In this document: in pieces, positions 19,041-27,787 of the stretch
Layout: every line of letters starts with the position of its first letter
Position numbering within the stretch: position 1 is the stretch's first letter
Assembly: GCF_013113735.1 (NCBI RefSeq)
Contig: NZ_CP053346.1
Coordinates: forward strand, 1,998,001-2,062,000
DNA from: Sphingomonas sp. AP4-R1
Lineage (GTDB): Bacteria; Pseudomonadota; Alphaproteobacteria; Sphingomonadales; Sphingomonadaceae
Length of the DNA: 64,000 nt
Direction of reading: 5' to 3'
Made by a program: the position numbers and the translations under genes
The notes under the pieces: generated by a model
What the model was told of the DNA's origin: nothing
Databases searched by the model: none
Seen by the model: only the letters and a program-made list of their open reading frames with translations

Positions 19041-19123
19041 ATCGTGCTCCGACGAAAGCCGGAGCCCAGGGCTTCGGGCGCAGCGCTTGCAACTCTGGGC
19101 TCCTGCGTTCGCAGGAGCACGAT
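19041..19123. repeat. Intergenic palindromic repeat (family D), full copy
   Basis: ATCGTGCTCC at the left end pairs with GGAGCACGAT at the right end. Inner arms are GGAGCCCAG/CTGGGCTCC-like. It follows the dienelactone hydrolase stop and could fold as a long hairpin at the 3' end of that transcript. Confidence 0.8.
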
Positions 19124-19232
19124 TGACCGCTATGGGCGGTATGGGGACACCCTCCGGCCCCGCTGGCGGCCTTCTCCGAACTCCGGTATCATCTCCTTGA
19201 GCCAGAAAATGGCCGGGCCGGGGAGATGGCCA

Positions 19233-19427
19233 ATGGAGAGTGAGAGAAATCCTTGCCATTTCTGGCTGGGAATCGAGTCGGAACACGACAGCGCCGAATG
19301 GGAGGCGCTGGTGCTGCAGCGCCTCAGGAGCCGGCACATTGAGCCGGAGCCGCCCTTCCTGCTCGCGGAAATCGTGCGGCCCGAAATGCCGCAGCCTGTC
19401 CCGAGGATGACCGTGCGGGCCGGTTAA
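19233..19427 (+). CDS. Possible small protein, unknown
   Basis: An open frame of 64 codons starts MESERNPCHFWLGIESEHD and ends VPRMTVRAG. A purine-rich GGGGAGATGGCCA lies before the ATG. It has no motif, signal or membrane segment, and its codon bias is only weakly coding-like. It sits between two repeat elements. It may be a real small gene, a remnant or chance. Confidence 0.3.
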   Translation: MESERNPCHFWLGIESEHDSAEWEALVLQRLRSRHIEPEPPFLLAEIVRPEMPQPVPRMTVRAG

Positions 19428-19448
19428 AGACCCTCGCCTACCCAAGAC

Positions 19449-19542
19449 TGTCATGCTGAACTTGTTTCAGCATCCATCGACCAACCGTTCCGCTTGGCGC
19501 AACGGTCAGGTGATGGACCCTGAAACAAGTTCAGGGTGACGA
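19449..19542. repeat. Intergenic palindromic repeat (family C)
   Basis: TGTCATGCTGAACTTGTTTC near the left end and GAAACAAGTTCAGGGTGACG at the right end are inverted copies around a less conserved middle. Related copies are at 36890-37168 (composite) and 40256-40325 (half). It lies between convergent genes and just beyond the map stop. Confidence 0.85.
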
Positions 19543-19567
19543 CGTCAGGAAGTCGGGCTTTACCGGC

Positions 19568-20404
19568 TCAGCCCGCCATGCCGAGATGTGGCACGTGCAG
19601 CCCGGTCGGGCTCAGCGTGAAGACCTCGCAGCCCGTCTCGGTGATGCCGATCGAATGCTCGAACTGGGCCGAAAGGCTGCGGTCGCGCGTCACGGCCGTC
19701 CAGCCGTCGTCCAGCACCTTCACGTCGGGGCGGCCGATATTGATCATCGGCTCGATCGTGAAGAACATGCCAGGCTTCAGTTCCGGGCCGGTGCCGGGGC
19801 GGCCGACATGCACCACTTCGGGCGCGTCGTGGAAGATGCGGCCCACGCCGTGGCCGCAGAAATCGCGGACCACGCCGTAGCGATGCTTCTCGGCATGCGT
19901 CTGGATCGCATGGCCGATATCGCCGAGATGATTGCCGGGCTTCGCCTGCGCGATGCCCAGCATCAGGCATTCGTAGGTCACCTCGACCAGCTTCTTCGCC
20001 TTCAGCGGCACGTTGCCCGCCAGATAGGTTCGGTTCGTGTCGCCATGCCAGCCGTCGAGCAGGGGCGTCACGTCGACATTGACGATGTCGCCGTCCTTGA
20101 TCGTCTTGGCGCTGGGGATGCCGTGGCACACGACATGGTTGATGCTGATGCAGCAGCTGTGCGTATAGCCGCGATAGCCGAGCGTTGCGGGCACGGCGCC
20201 GCCCGCGATCGTCATGTCATAGACGATCCGGTCGATCTCCTCGGTCGTCACGCCGGGCACGATATGCGCCGCCAGCGCGTCGAGGATCTCGGCGGCGAGC
20301 CGACCGGCACGGCGCATCCCCTCGAATCCGTCCTGGCCGTAGAGCTTGATCGAGCCGGTGCGCTGGACGACGTCGTCCGCAGTGATCGCCTGATAATGGG
20401 TCAT
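19568..20404 (-). CDS. map: Methionine aminopeptidase, type I
   Basis: This 278-residue cytosolic enzyme removes the initiator Met. Metal ligands are recognisable: Asp in NVDVTPLLDG, Asp in GWHGDTNRTY, His in CGHGVGRIFHD, Glu in FFTIEPMI and Glu in FEHSIGITE. The substrate His is in NHVVCHGIPS. ATG at 20404 follows GGTGG and gives a typical type I length with a slightly longer N-terminus; the frame continues upstream without a better start. It is divergent from the cinA-like gene with only 64 bases between them. Confidence 0.94.
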   Translation of the reverse strand: MTHYQAITADDVVQRTGSIKLYGQDGFEGMRRAGRLAAEILDALAAHIVPGVTTEEIDRIVYDMTIAGGAVPATLGYRGYTHSCCISINHVVCHGIPSAKTIKDGDIVNVDVTPLLDGWHGDTNRTYLAGNVPLKAKKLVEVTYECLMLGIAQAKPGNHLGDIGHAIQTHAEKHRYGVVRDFCGHGVGRIFHDAPEVVHVGRPGTGPELKPGMFFTIEPMINIGRPDVKVLDDGWTAVTRDRSLSAQFEHSIGITETGCEVFTLSPTGLHVPHLGMAG

Positions 20405-20468
20405 GCCACCGATATAGAACGACGGGCGCCGCTTTGCCAGTCGCGCGGGCGGCGCTATGGGGGCGGGG

Positions 20469-21227
20469 ATGGAGCCCACCCGGATCTGGACCGCCGCCCT
20501 TTTGGTGATCGGCGACGAAATTCTCTCGGGCCGCACGCAGGATCGCAACGTCGCCCAGATCGCCACCTGGCTCAACGTGCAGGGCATCCGCCTGGCCGAG
20601 GTGCGCGTGGTGGCGGACCGGATGGAGGCGATCGGGGAGGCGGTGACGATTCTCGCCGCCCGCAACGATTATCTGTTCACGACGGGCGGCATCGGCCCGA
20701 CTCACGACGACATCACCGTGGATGCGATCGCCGCCGCGCTCGGCGTGCCGGTCGTGATCCACCCGCGTGCCCGCGCGATCCTGGAGGATTATTATGTCGA
20801 TCGCGGGGGGCTGAGCGATGCGCGCCTGCGGATGGCGCGCACGCCCGAGGGCGCCTCGCTGATCGAGAATGCGATGTCGGGCGCGCCGGGCATCCGCGTC
20901 GGCAACATCTTCATCCTCGCGGGCGTGCCCAATATCGCCGCGCGCATGCTGGATGCGCTGACCGGCACGCTGGAGGGTGGCCTGCCGGTATTATCGCGCA
21001 CGATCGGCTGCTGGGTGGGGGAGAGCGCGGTGGCGGAGCTGTTGCGGTTGACCGAGGCGGATCATCCCGGCTGCCAGATCGGCTCCTATCCCTTCTTCCG
21101 CGAAGGGCGCACCGGCGCGAACTTCGTGATCCGCGCGACCGACGCGGACCTGCTCACCCGCTGCACGGGCGAATTGCTCGTGCGCCTGGCCGAGGCCGGC
21201 TACATGGGCGTCGACGGCGGGATCTGA
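20469..21227 (+). CDS. CinA N-terminal domain protein (competence/damage-inducible protein A, MoaB-like fold)
   Basis: The protein has 252 residues. It contains only the molybdopterin-binding-like domain: ALLVIGDEILSGRTQDRN, RNDYLFTTGGIGPTHDDITVDA and GNIFILAGVPNIA. The C-terminal nicotinamide-nucleotide amidase domain of full CinA is absent, which is common in this group. I chose ATG at 20469 because the conserved TRIWTAALLVIGDE starts right after it; ATG at 20457 is also in frame. The 3' end overlaps the convergent MFS gene by 28 bases. Confidence 0.85.
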   Translation: MEPTRIWTAALLVIGDEILSGRTQDRNVAQIATWLNVQGIRLAEVRVVADRMEAIGEAVTILAARNDYLFTTGGIGPTHDDITVDAIAAALGVPVVIHPRARAILEDYYVDRGGLSDARLRMARTPEGASLIENAMSGAPGIRVGNIFILAGVPNIAARMLDALTGTLEGGLPVLSRTIGCWVGESAVAELLRLTEADHPGCQIGSYPFFREGRTGANFVIRATDADLLTRCTGELLVRLAEAGYMGVDGGI

Positions 21228-22450
21228 TCCTGACCCCGGCCGGCGACCGAGAGGATCGCCATCGAGATCAGGCCCAGCACGGTCGCGATCGCGAAGCCCA
21301 CGCCCACGAAGCGGAACGGCGCCGCGTCGCTGGTGAAATAAGCGAGCGCCGGGCTGAACAAGGCGGGCGCGATGATCGCGCCGATCGCGGCCACGCTGCC
21401 GTTGAAGCCCTGCAATTCGCCCTGCGCATCCGGCGGCACCTTGCGCGACATCAGCCCGTTCATCGCCGGGAAGACGAGGCTCTGGATCGGCTGGAGCAGC
21501 ATCACCGCGAACACCATCCAGCCTTCGCGAATGACAATGTAGCAGACGAATTGCCCGATCGCCGCCGCCATGCCGAGCAGCACCGAGGATCGCTCGCCCA
21601 GCCGTTTCACGATCGGGCCGACGACCACCATCTGCCCGAACGCCATCAGCAGGCCGACCACCGCCAGCGAGGCGCCGATCATGCCCGGCGACCAGCCGAA
21701 GGCGGCGATGGCGAAGAAGGCCCAGGTGGCCGGATAGATCATGCTCGCCACCTGCCAGAAGAAGGCGGCGACGCTGATCGGGATCACGCCGTGCAGCTTG
21801 CCCAGCGATTGCCAGGCACCCACCGGATTGGCGCGGCGCAGGCTGAACGGGCGGCGGTTTTCCAGCCTCAGCGTCTCGGGGAAGAGGAACAGGCCGAACA
21901 GCAGATTGACCGTCGCCAGCGCCGCCGCCGCATGGAAGGGCGCGCGCGGGCCGAATTCGCCCAGCAGGCCGCCGATGGCGGGCCCGACGACGAAGCCGAT
22001 GCCGAAGGCCGCGCCCATCATCCCGAAATAGCGCGCGCGCTCGTCGGGCGTGGACATGTCGGCGAGCGCCGCGCCCGCCGGGCCGAACGAGGCGCCGAAC
22101 AGGCCGGCCAGTGCGCGGCCGAGGAACAGCCAGCCGAGCGAGGGCGCGAACCCCATCAGCGCATAATCGATCGCGAACCCGGCCAGCGCGCCCAGCAACA
22201 CCGGCCGCCGCCCGAAGCGGTCGCCCAGATTGCCCACCAGCGGCCCGGAGAGGAATTGCACGGCGGCATAGACCACGCCCAGCCACCCGCCGATCCGTGT
22301 CGCCTCCGGCAGATCGACATGGCCCAGCTTCATCACGATATCGGGCAGCACCGGCAGCACGATGCCGAAGCCGATCGCATCGATCAGCACCGCCAGCAGC
22401 ACGAAATAGACGGCGTGGCGCGAGGCGCCGGCTGCGGGCGCCGCCGTCAT
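21200..22450 (-). CDS. Major facilitator superfamily transporter, TetA-like
   Basis: The protein has 416 residues and about twelve transmembrane helices. The loop 2-3 motif GNLGDRFGRRPVLL and the motif C region GFVVGPAIGGLLGEFGPRAPF are typical of drug:H+ antiporters of the tetracycline-exporter group. The true substrate is unknown. The start overlaps the GST-like gene's stop as ATGA, so the two are co-transcribed, GST first. This pairing suggests detoxification, which is inference. Confidence 0.88.
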   Translation of the reverse strand: MTAAPAAGASRHAVYFVLLAVLIDAIGFGIVLPVLPDIVMKLGHVDLPEATRIGGWLGVVYAAVQFLSGPLVGNLGDRFGRRPVLLGALAGFAIDYALMGFAPSLGWLFLGRALAGLFGASFGPAGAALADMSTPDERARYFGMMGAAFGIGFVVGPAIGGLLGEFGPRAPFHAAAALATVNLLFGLFLFPETLRLENRRPFSLRRANPVGAWQSLGKLHGVIPISVAAFFWQVASMIYPATWAFFAIAAFGWSPGMIGASLAVVGLLMAFGQMVVVGPIVKRLGERSSVLLGMAAAIGQFVCYIVIREGWMVFAVMLLQPIQSLVFPAMNGLMSRKVPPDAQGELQGFNGSVAAIGAIIAPALFSPALAYFTSDAAPFRFVGVGFAIATVLGLISMAILSVAGRGQDQIPPSTPM

Positions 22451-23166
22451 GCGGGGATGTTCGGGGTGGCGGAGGTGGCGGCGGTCTGGCCGAACAGGAT
22501 TTTCTTCTCGGCGTCCGTCATCTGGTGGCCGGAGGCGCGGATGGCCTCGCCCTTGGCATAGGCCGCCACCGTGGCGGGCCGGGCGGCGATGGCGCCGAAC
22601 CAGCGCTCAAGGTTCGGGAAATCCTCCAGTTTCTGGCCCTGTCGCTCGTGCGGTACGATCCAGGGATAGGCGGCCATGTCCGCGATCGAATAGTCCCTGC
22701 CGGCGAGGAAGGCGCGATCGGCCAGACGGCGATCCAGCACGCCATAAAGCCGGTTCGTTTCCTTCACGTAACGATCGATCGCATAGGGGATCTTCTCGGG
22801 CGCATATTGGGAGAAATGGTGGTTCTGCCCGGCCATCGGGCCGAGGCCGCCCATCTGCCACATCAGCCATTGCAGGATCTCGGTGCGGGCGCGCGGCGTG
22901 TCGCCGTAGAAACGGCCGGTCTTCAGCGCGAGATAGATCAGGATCGCGCCGCTCTCGAACACGCTCTGCGGTGCGCCGCCGTCGGCGGGTTCGTGATCGA
23001 TGATCGCGGGCATGCGATTGTTGGGCGCGATCGCGAGGAAATCGGGGGCGAACTGCTCGCCCTTTCCGATGTCGATCGGCACGATGCGGTAGGGAAGGCC
23101 GGTTTCCTCGAGGAAAAGCGTGATTTTATGGCCGTTGGGGGTGGGCCAGTAATAGAGATCGATCAT
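22447..23166 (-). CDS. Glutathione S-transferase-like protein, YfcG/nu-class type
   Basis: The protein has 239 residues. The thioredoxin-like N-domain starts MIDLYYWPTPNGHKITLFLEE, with Thr9 and Asn11 as in E. coli YfcG. APNNRMPAIIDHEPADGG and VFESGAILIYLA follow the YfcG pattern closely; the all-helical C-domain includes DYSIADMAAYPWI. YfcG-type enzymes are glutathione-dependent disulfide-bond reductases more than classic transferases. It is the first gene of a two-gene operon with the MFS transporter. The longer frame upstream to 23490 is shadow; ATG at 23166 starts the fold. Confidence 0.9.
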   Translation of the reverse strand: MIDLYYWPTPNGHKITLFLEETGLPYRIVPIDIGKGEQFAPDFLAIAPNNRMPAIIDHEPADGGAPQSVFESGAILIYLALKTGRFYGDTPRARTEILQWLMWQMGGLGPMAGQNHHFSQYAPEKIPYAIDRYVKETNRLYGVLDRRLADRAFLAGRDYSIADMAAYPWIVPHERQGQKLEDFPNLERWFGAIAARPATVAAYAKGEAIRASGHQMTDAEKKILFGQTAATSATPNIPA

Positions 23167-23254
23167 CACTCTTCTCCCGCGACAGGCGCCTTCCTCTACT
23201 GCGCCGCTTCGCAATCGGAAACTGCAGCGCTTGCAACCCTGCCACGCCCGTCGC

Positions 23255-25213
23255 ATGGCGCGCGCCTTCGCCTTGAATGGATGCCGTTTGCCGATGTTCG
23301 CTTTGATCGCCGCCGCCGCTCTCGCTCCCGCCGCCACCCCCGCCAAAGCCGCACCCGTCCCGTCCGCGGCGCTCGCCAAATATGCGGCGCTGGCGATGGA
23401 TGCGTCGGGCAAGCGCATCGCCACGGTGGACAGCCTCCACGCGGCGGGCGCGCCGGCCGCCGGCCACGGTATCGTCACGATCCGCGACACGACCGGCCGC
23501 GCTCGCCCGATGGGCTACGATCCGTGCGACGTGTGCCGCTATGACGGCCTCTCCTGGTCGCCCGACGGCAAGACGCTCGCCTTCGTCGCGAGCGGACGGG
23601 GCGAGGCGACGCTCTATCGGCTGGACGGCGGCACCGTCGCCAGGGTGACGAGCGTGAAGGGCCTGATGGCCAATCCGCGCTGGTCGGCGGACGGCAGGAC
23701 GATCGCCTTCCTCGCCACGATCGATGCCGCCAAGGAAACGGGTGCCGCCATGCCCGGCGTGCGCCAGGTGGGCGTGATCGGCGAGAAGAATGACAGCCGC
23801 CGCATCGCCACCGTCCCCGCGCTCGGCGGCGCGCCGCGCCTGATCTCGCCCGAGGGCACGTTCGTCTATGAATATGACTGGACGCCGGACGGACGCGGCT
23901 TCGTCGGCACGGCGGCCGAGGGCAATGGCGACAATCAATGGTGGGTCGCCAGCCTGCGCGCCTTCCCGATCGACGGCGCGATGCGGACTCTCGCCGCGCC
24001 GAAGCTGCAGATGAACTTCCCGCGCGTCGCGCCCGATGGCGCCAGCATCGCCTTCATCGGCGGGCTGATGAGCGATTTCGGATCGGTCGGCGGCGATGTC
24101 TATGTGGTGCCGATCGCGGGCGGCACGCCGCGCAACGTGACGCCCGGTTACGCCGCCACCTTCACCTCGCTGGTGTGGCGCGGCACGCGGCTGATCGCGG
24201 GTGTCACGCAGGGCGGCTCGACCGGCACTGCCGTGATCGATCCGGCCAAGGGCGTGCTCGCCGCGCCGATCGTGGCAGCGCGGACGATCGACGCGGGCGA
24301 CGGCCGCGTCGCGCTCGATCGCTCGGGCGTGTGGGCGGCGGCCGTGGCGGAGGATTATGCGACCCCGCCGCGCATCCTGTTCGGCCCGCTCAATAACATG
24401 AAGCCGATCAGCCACGAGAATGATGCGATCGTCTCGACCAACGTCGCGACCGATATTCGCTGGCGCAATGCGGGGCGGCAGGCGCAGGGCTGGCTGCTCG
24501 CGCCCTCCGCCACCGTCCCGGCGGACAAGGCGCCGATGATCACGATCGTGCATGGCGGCCCGGCCTCCGCCGCCACGCCGCGCTTCCCGTGGACCGGCCC
24601 CGTCGCGTCCTTCCTGAAGGCGGGGTATTGGGTGTTCCAGCCCAATCCGCGCGGCAGCTATGGCCAGGGCGCGGCGTTCGTGCGCGCCAACGTGCGCGAT
24701 TTCGGCGGCGGCGATCTCTCCGACATTCTCGCCGGCATCGATGCGGTGGAGAAGCAGGCGCCGATCGATGATGCGCGCCTCGGCGTCTATGGCCACAGCT
24801 ATGGCGGCTTCATGACGATGTGGACCGTCACGCACAGCCAGCGCTTCAAGGCGGCGGTGGCGGGCGCGGGCATTGGCGACTGGGTCGCTTATTACGGGCA
24901 GAACGGGATCGATCAGTGGATGATCCCCTATTTCGGCGCCTCGGCCTATGACGAGCCCGGCATTTACGACAAGCTCTCGCCCGTCCGCTACGTGCGCGCC
25001 GCGAAGACGCCGACGCTAATGTATGTGGGCGAGCGCGACGTGGAGACGCCCGCCGCGCAGAGCCTGGAATTCTGGCACGGCCTGAAGGCGATGAACGTGC
25101 CGACCGAACTCGTCATCTACGCCGACGAGGGCCACGCCATCCGCGATCCGAAGAACCTCGCGGATCAGGAGACGCGGATGCTGGGCTGGTTCGATCGCTA
25201 TCTGAAGAAGTGA
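23255..25213 (+). CDS. Secreted S9-family (prolyl oligopeptidase / acylaminoacyl peptidase-like) peptidase
   Basis: The protein has 652 residues from ATG 23255; a shorter start at 23294 (MFALIAAAAL) would give a cleaner signal peptide. The N-terminal region is a WD/beta-propeller-like domain with SWSPDGKTLAFVASG and RWSADGRTIAFLA repeats. The C-terminal alpha/beta hydrolase domain has the nucleophile GHSYGGF (Ser515), Asp595 in GERDVETP and His627 in DEGHAIRDP (numbers from 23255). It likely trims short peptides in the periplasm. It is a single gene with no RBS I can confirm. Confidence 0.9.
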   Translation: MARAFALNGCRLPMFALIAAAALAPAATPAKAAPVPSAALAKYAALAMDASGKRIATVDSLHAAGAPAAGHGIVTIRDTTGRARPMGYDPCDVCRYDGLSWSPDGKTLAFVASGRGEATLYRLDGGTVARVTSVKGLMANPRWSADGRTIAFLATIDAAKETGAAMPGVRQVGVIGEKNDSRRIATVPALGGAPRLISPEGTFVYEYDWTPDGRGFVGTAAEGNGDNQWWVASLRAFPIDGAMRTLAAPKLQMNFPRVAPDGASIAFIGGLMSDFGSVGGDVYVVPIAGGTPRNVTPGYAATFTSLVWRGTRLIAGVTQGGSTGTAVIDPAKGVLAAPIVAARTIDAGDGRVALDRSGVWAAAVAEDYATPPRILFGPLNNMKPISHENDAIVSTNVATDIRWRNAGRQAQGWLLAPSATVPADKAPMITIVHGGPASAATPRFPWTGPVASFLKAGYWVFQPNPRGSYGQGAAFVRANVRDFGGGDLSDILAGIDAVEKQAPIDDARLGVYGHSYGGFMTMWTVTHSQRFKAAVAGAGIGDWVAYYGQNGIDQWMIPYFGASAYDEPGIYDKLSPVRYVRAAKTPTLMYVGERDVETPAAQSLEFWHGLKAMNVPTELVIYADEGHAIRDPKNLADQETRMLGWFDRYLKK

Positions 25214-25234
25214 GCGAGTGGCTCGTTCGGTAAG

Positions 25235-25381
25235 GGAAAGGAAGAAAGAGGTTCACGCAGAGGCGCGGAGAGGGTTGCGATTGTCGCGGCGGAGCCGCTT
25301 GATCTCCATGCTGGGGAATAATGACAGGCGCTTCGCGCCCTGATCCCTCCGCGTCTCTGCGTGAACCCTTTCCTCTTCTCT
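25235..25381. repeat. Long intergenic inverted repeat (family F)
   Basis: GGTTCACGCAGAGGCGCGGAG at the left (25250-25270) is matched in inverse by CTCCGCGTCTCTGCGTGAACC on the right (about 25347-25367), flanked by AAGGAAGAAAGA and TCTTCTC-like arms. It lies between the convergent S9 peptidase and mucR genes. Confidence 0.85.
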
Positions 25382-25394
25382 TATCCGCCGGCGA

Positions 25395-25856
25395 TCAGGC
25401 CGCAGCCTTGGGCTTGCGGCCGCGCTTGGCCGGGGCGGGAGCTGCTGCTTCCTTGGGTTTGCGGCCGAGGCCGATCTGCTTGGCGAGTTCGCGACGGCGA
25501 TCGGCATAATTGGGCGCGACCATCGGATAATCGGCCGGAAGCTTCCATTTCTGGCGATATTGCTGGGGGGTCATGCCATAGCGCGTCTGCAAGTAGCGCT
25601 TCAGCATCGTCAGCTTCTTGCCGTCTTCCAGGCAGACGATGTAATCGGGCTTCACCGAAGAGCGCACCGATACGGCGGGCTTCGCTTCGGTGGAGGGCGC
25701 TGCTTCTACGGTATCTTTACCAAGGCCGCTCAGCGCTTCGTGAACGCGCTGGATAAGATCGGGAAGATCGCCGGGAACAACCCGGTTGTGCCCCACATGG
25801 GCGGCGACGATCTCGGCGGTCAACGTGAGGATCGTCTGGTCGGCTTGCTCCGTCAT
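25395..25856 (-). CDS. MucR/Ros family transcriptional regulator with degenerate zinc finger (MucR copy 1)
   Basis: The protein has 153 residues. The N-terminal oligomerisation region (LTAEIVAAHVGHNRVVPGDLPDLIQRVHEAL) and the conserved YPMVAPNYADRRRELAKQIGLG tail are diagnostic of MucR/Ros. The zinc-finger region reads VCLEDGKKL then LKRYLQTRYG. Cys75 and Asp78 stand at the first two ligand positions (CxxD instead of CxxC), but both His positions are replaced (Tyr88, Arg92). The C-terminus adds RGRKP, the core of an AT-hook. MucR proteins bind AT-rich DNA and often repress their own gene. The 178-base upstream gap has A/T runs. Confidence 0.9.
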   Translation of the reverse strand: MTEQADQTILTLTAEIVAAHVGHNRVVPGDLPDLIQRVHEALSGLGKDTVEAAPSTEAKPAVSVRSSVKPDYIVCLEDGKKLTMLKRYLQTRYGMTPQQYRQKWKLPADYPMVAPNYADRRRELAKQIGLGRKPKEAAAPAPAKRGRKPKAAA

Positions 25857-25997
25857 CGATCATTCCCTCCGCATAGCGCGACAAGCTGTTGGGAGCGCGC
25901 CGGGTTGTTGTGGCGGCTGCATAACAGGAGAAGTGGTTCGATGAGAAGAGTTTATCTTTCGTTTGGGATGCTTTCGAAAAAACGGCCCAAAAGCTTT

Positions 25998-26026
25998 TGG
26001 CGGACGGCCGTCCGGGCCGTCCGCCA
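25998..26026 (-). terminator. Hairpin terminator of SWIB gene
   Basis: A perfect 12-bp stem, TGGCGGACGGCC with GGCCGTCCGCCA, has a 5-base loop just after the SWIB stop. On the minus strand an A/T-rich stretch and a T-run (GTTTTTT) follow about 15 bases later. The stem is very strong; the T-run is a little distant. Confidence 0.7.
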
Positions 26027-26034
26027 GATACCGC

Positions 26035-26304
26035 TTACTTGACGTGCGCGGAGATGTGCTTGTTCATCTCGAACATGCTAACGCTCTTTTTGCCGAAGAC
26101 CTTCTCCAGCTGGGCGTCCGCATTGATCTGGCGCTTGTCCTTGGAATCCTGCAGATTGTTCTTCTTGATATATTCCCACATCTTGCTGACGATCTCGCTG
26201 CGCGGCATCGGGCCGGTGCCGACGATCGCGCCGAGATCGGCCGACGGGGTCACGGGCTTGTGAATGCCGCCGGTCGGCGCCTTCGCAGTGGTTTCCTTAG
26301 CCAT
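26035..26304 (-). CDS. SWIB/MDM2-domain protein
   Basis: This small protein has 89 residues. A flexible Ala/Thr-rich N-terminus is followed by a SWIB domain: IVGTGPMPRSEIVSKMWEYIKKNNLQDSKDKRQINADAQLEKVFGKKSVSMFEMNKHISAHVK spans about residues 27-89 (seen in the sequence). SWIB domains are widespread in eukaryotic chromatin factors and also in chlamydiae and some alphaproteobacteria, where the function is unclear. A nucleoid or topoisomerase-linked role is possible. AGGAGAG precedes ATG 26304, so the start is sure. It is transcribed with, or just after, the DUF2945 gene. Confidence 0.92.
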   Translation of the reverse strand: MAKETTAKAPTGGIHKPVTPSADLGAIVGTGPMPRSEIVSKMWEYIKKNNLQDSKDKRQINADAQLEKVFGKKSVSMFEMNKHISAHVK

Positions 26305-26387
26305 TACATTTCTCTCCTGCTCTGAGAATGAGCCTCTCCTTAGGCGGCGTTTTCGGAGAGGGCGAGTGCTTTCGTGAGGGGAAATGG

Positions 26388-26591
26388 TCACTCCCGCCTC
26401 AGGGCGCCGGGCTTGTGCGCCGCTTCACCGCCTTTGTCGGATCGTACGAGATATTGCGCATCGTCCGGCGACGCCGCCACCTTATGGCCTTTGATGTGGC
26501 GTTCCGCGGTCAGCTTGCGCTCGACCGTGCCGTGCGCGGTGCCGCCGTGCGAGGCCCAGCGGACCTTATCGCCCTTCCGAAAGCTGGTCAT
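26388..26591 (-). CDS. DUF2945 / hypervirulence-associated TUDOR-domain protein
   Basis: The protein has 67 residues. FRKGDKVRWASHGGTAHGTV at the start and a later HIKGHKVAASPDDAQYLVRSDKGGEAAHKP match the DUF2945 family, which has an SH3-like barrel and an unknown role. AAGGAG lies 10 bases before ATG 26591; an upstream TTG (26600) is less likely. It is divergent from the GH130 gene. Confidence 0.85.
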   Translation of the reverse strand: MTSFRKGDKVRWASHGGTAHGTVERKLTAERHIKGHKVAASPDDAQYLVRSDKGGEAAHKPGALRRE

Positions 26592-26674
26592 GACGCGCAA
26601 GCTCCTTACTCCACGGGAGCCAATCGCGCGGTCGCGGTTTTGGTTGCGAGCAGGCGGCGGACGATGAGGGCGCG

Positions 26675-27787
26675 ATGGACGATTATCTGATCTTCACGCC
26701 GGACGACGTGGATCTTGCCCGCTCGCCGCTGCGTGCGTCGCTCTCCGCCGAAACCTATGTGCTGGGTGCGTTCAATCCGGGCTTCACGCGCCTGCCGGGC
26801 GGCAATCTGCTGCTGATGGTGCGCGTGGCCGAGGCGCTGAAGGAGCCGGTCGCGGGCGATCAGGTTCATGCGATCCGCTGGGCGGACGGCGCCTACGTGC
26901 TGGACGCGCATCCGCTCACCGCCGTCAACATGAGCGATCCGCGTCAGTTCGACATTGGCGGCTCCCCCTATCGGATGCTGGGGCTCACCTCGATGTCGTG
27001 GCTGCTGCCCGTCGAACTGGATCCCGAGGGGCGGCGCGTGCTGGCGGTGCATTACGATCGCGCGATCGCGCCGACCCGATCCTATCAGGTCTATGGGATC
27101 GAGGATCCGCGCATCACGAAGGTGGGCGATCGCTGGTACATGACGACCTGTTCCGTCTCGCCCGAGCGCCATTCCACCACACTCTACACGTCCGGCAATG
27201 CGCTGGACTGGACGCTGGAAGGTATCGTCCTCGATCATCAGAACAAGGACATGATCTTCTTCGAGGGCAAGGTGGGGGGGCGCTTCCTGGCGCTCACCCG
27301 TCCGCTGGGCGAACTCTACTTCGCCTATCCGGAGGGAAGCGACTATGTCGGCGGCCCCTCGATCAACCTCGCCCAGTCGCCCGATGCGCTGCACTGGAAG
27401 CCGATCGATCATCCGGGCATCCGCGCGCGGCGGGGATCGACATCGGCGATGAAGGTGGGCGGCGGCGCCCAGCCGGTGCTGACCGATACGGGCTGGCTCG
27501 TCCTCTATCACGGCGTGGAGACACGGGCGAAGGTGGGCGTCTATCGGACCTTCTGGGCGCTGCTCGACAGAGACGAACCGTGGAAGATCCTGCGCCTGGA
27601 AGACGAGGCGCCGCTGCTGGAGGCCAATCCGGCGCTGACCGCGCCAATCGCGCATCAACTCTATCTGCCGACCGAAGTCGTCTTCACCACGGGCATCGTT
27701 GAGGCCGGCGATCATTATATCGTCGCGAGCGGCGAGGCTGATCTCGCCTGCCGCATCACGCATGTCGCGAAGAGTCGCTTCGCCTGA
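26675..27787 (+). CDS. Glycoside hydrolase family 130 (beta-mannosyl phosphorylase-like)
   Basis: The protein has 370 residues and a five-bladed propeller pattern. YGIEDPRITKVGDRWYMTTC carries the catalytic acid Asp144 in EDPR. GGGAQPVLTDTGWLVLYHGV and TGIVEAGDHYIVASGEADLACRI are late GH130 motifs. GH130 enzymes phosphorolyse (some hydrolyse) beta-1,2- or beta-1,4-mannosides to mannose 1-phosphate. No signal peptide is seen, so it is cytoplasmic. No sugar transporter or mannanase is next to it, which leaves the substrate open. Confidence 0.9.
   Translation: MDDYLIFTPDDVDLARSPLRASLSAETYVLGAFNPGFTRLPGGNLLLMVRVAEALKEPVAGDQVHAIRWADGAYVLDAHPLTAVNMSDPRQFDIGGSPYRMLGLTSMSWLLPVELDPEGRRVLAVHYDRAIAPTRSYQVYGIEDPRITKVGDRWYMTTCSVSPERHSTTLYTSGNALDWTLEGIVLDHQNKDMIFFEGKVGGRFLALTRPLGELYFAYPEGSDYVGGPSINLAQSPDALHWKPIDHPGIRARRGSTSAMKVGGGAQPVLTDTGWLVLYHGVETRAKVGVYRTFWALLDRDEPWKILRLEDEAPLLEANPALTAPIAHQLYLPTEVVFTTGIVEAGDHYIVASGEADLACRITHVAKSRFA

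Noticed and set aside
19586..22561. 991-codon open frame on the plus strand
   Set aside because: It crosses map, cinA-like and MFS genes in other frames and shows no family; the real genes explain the region.
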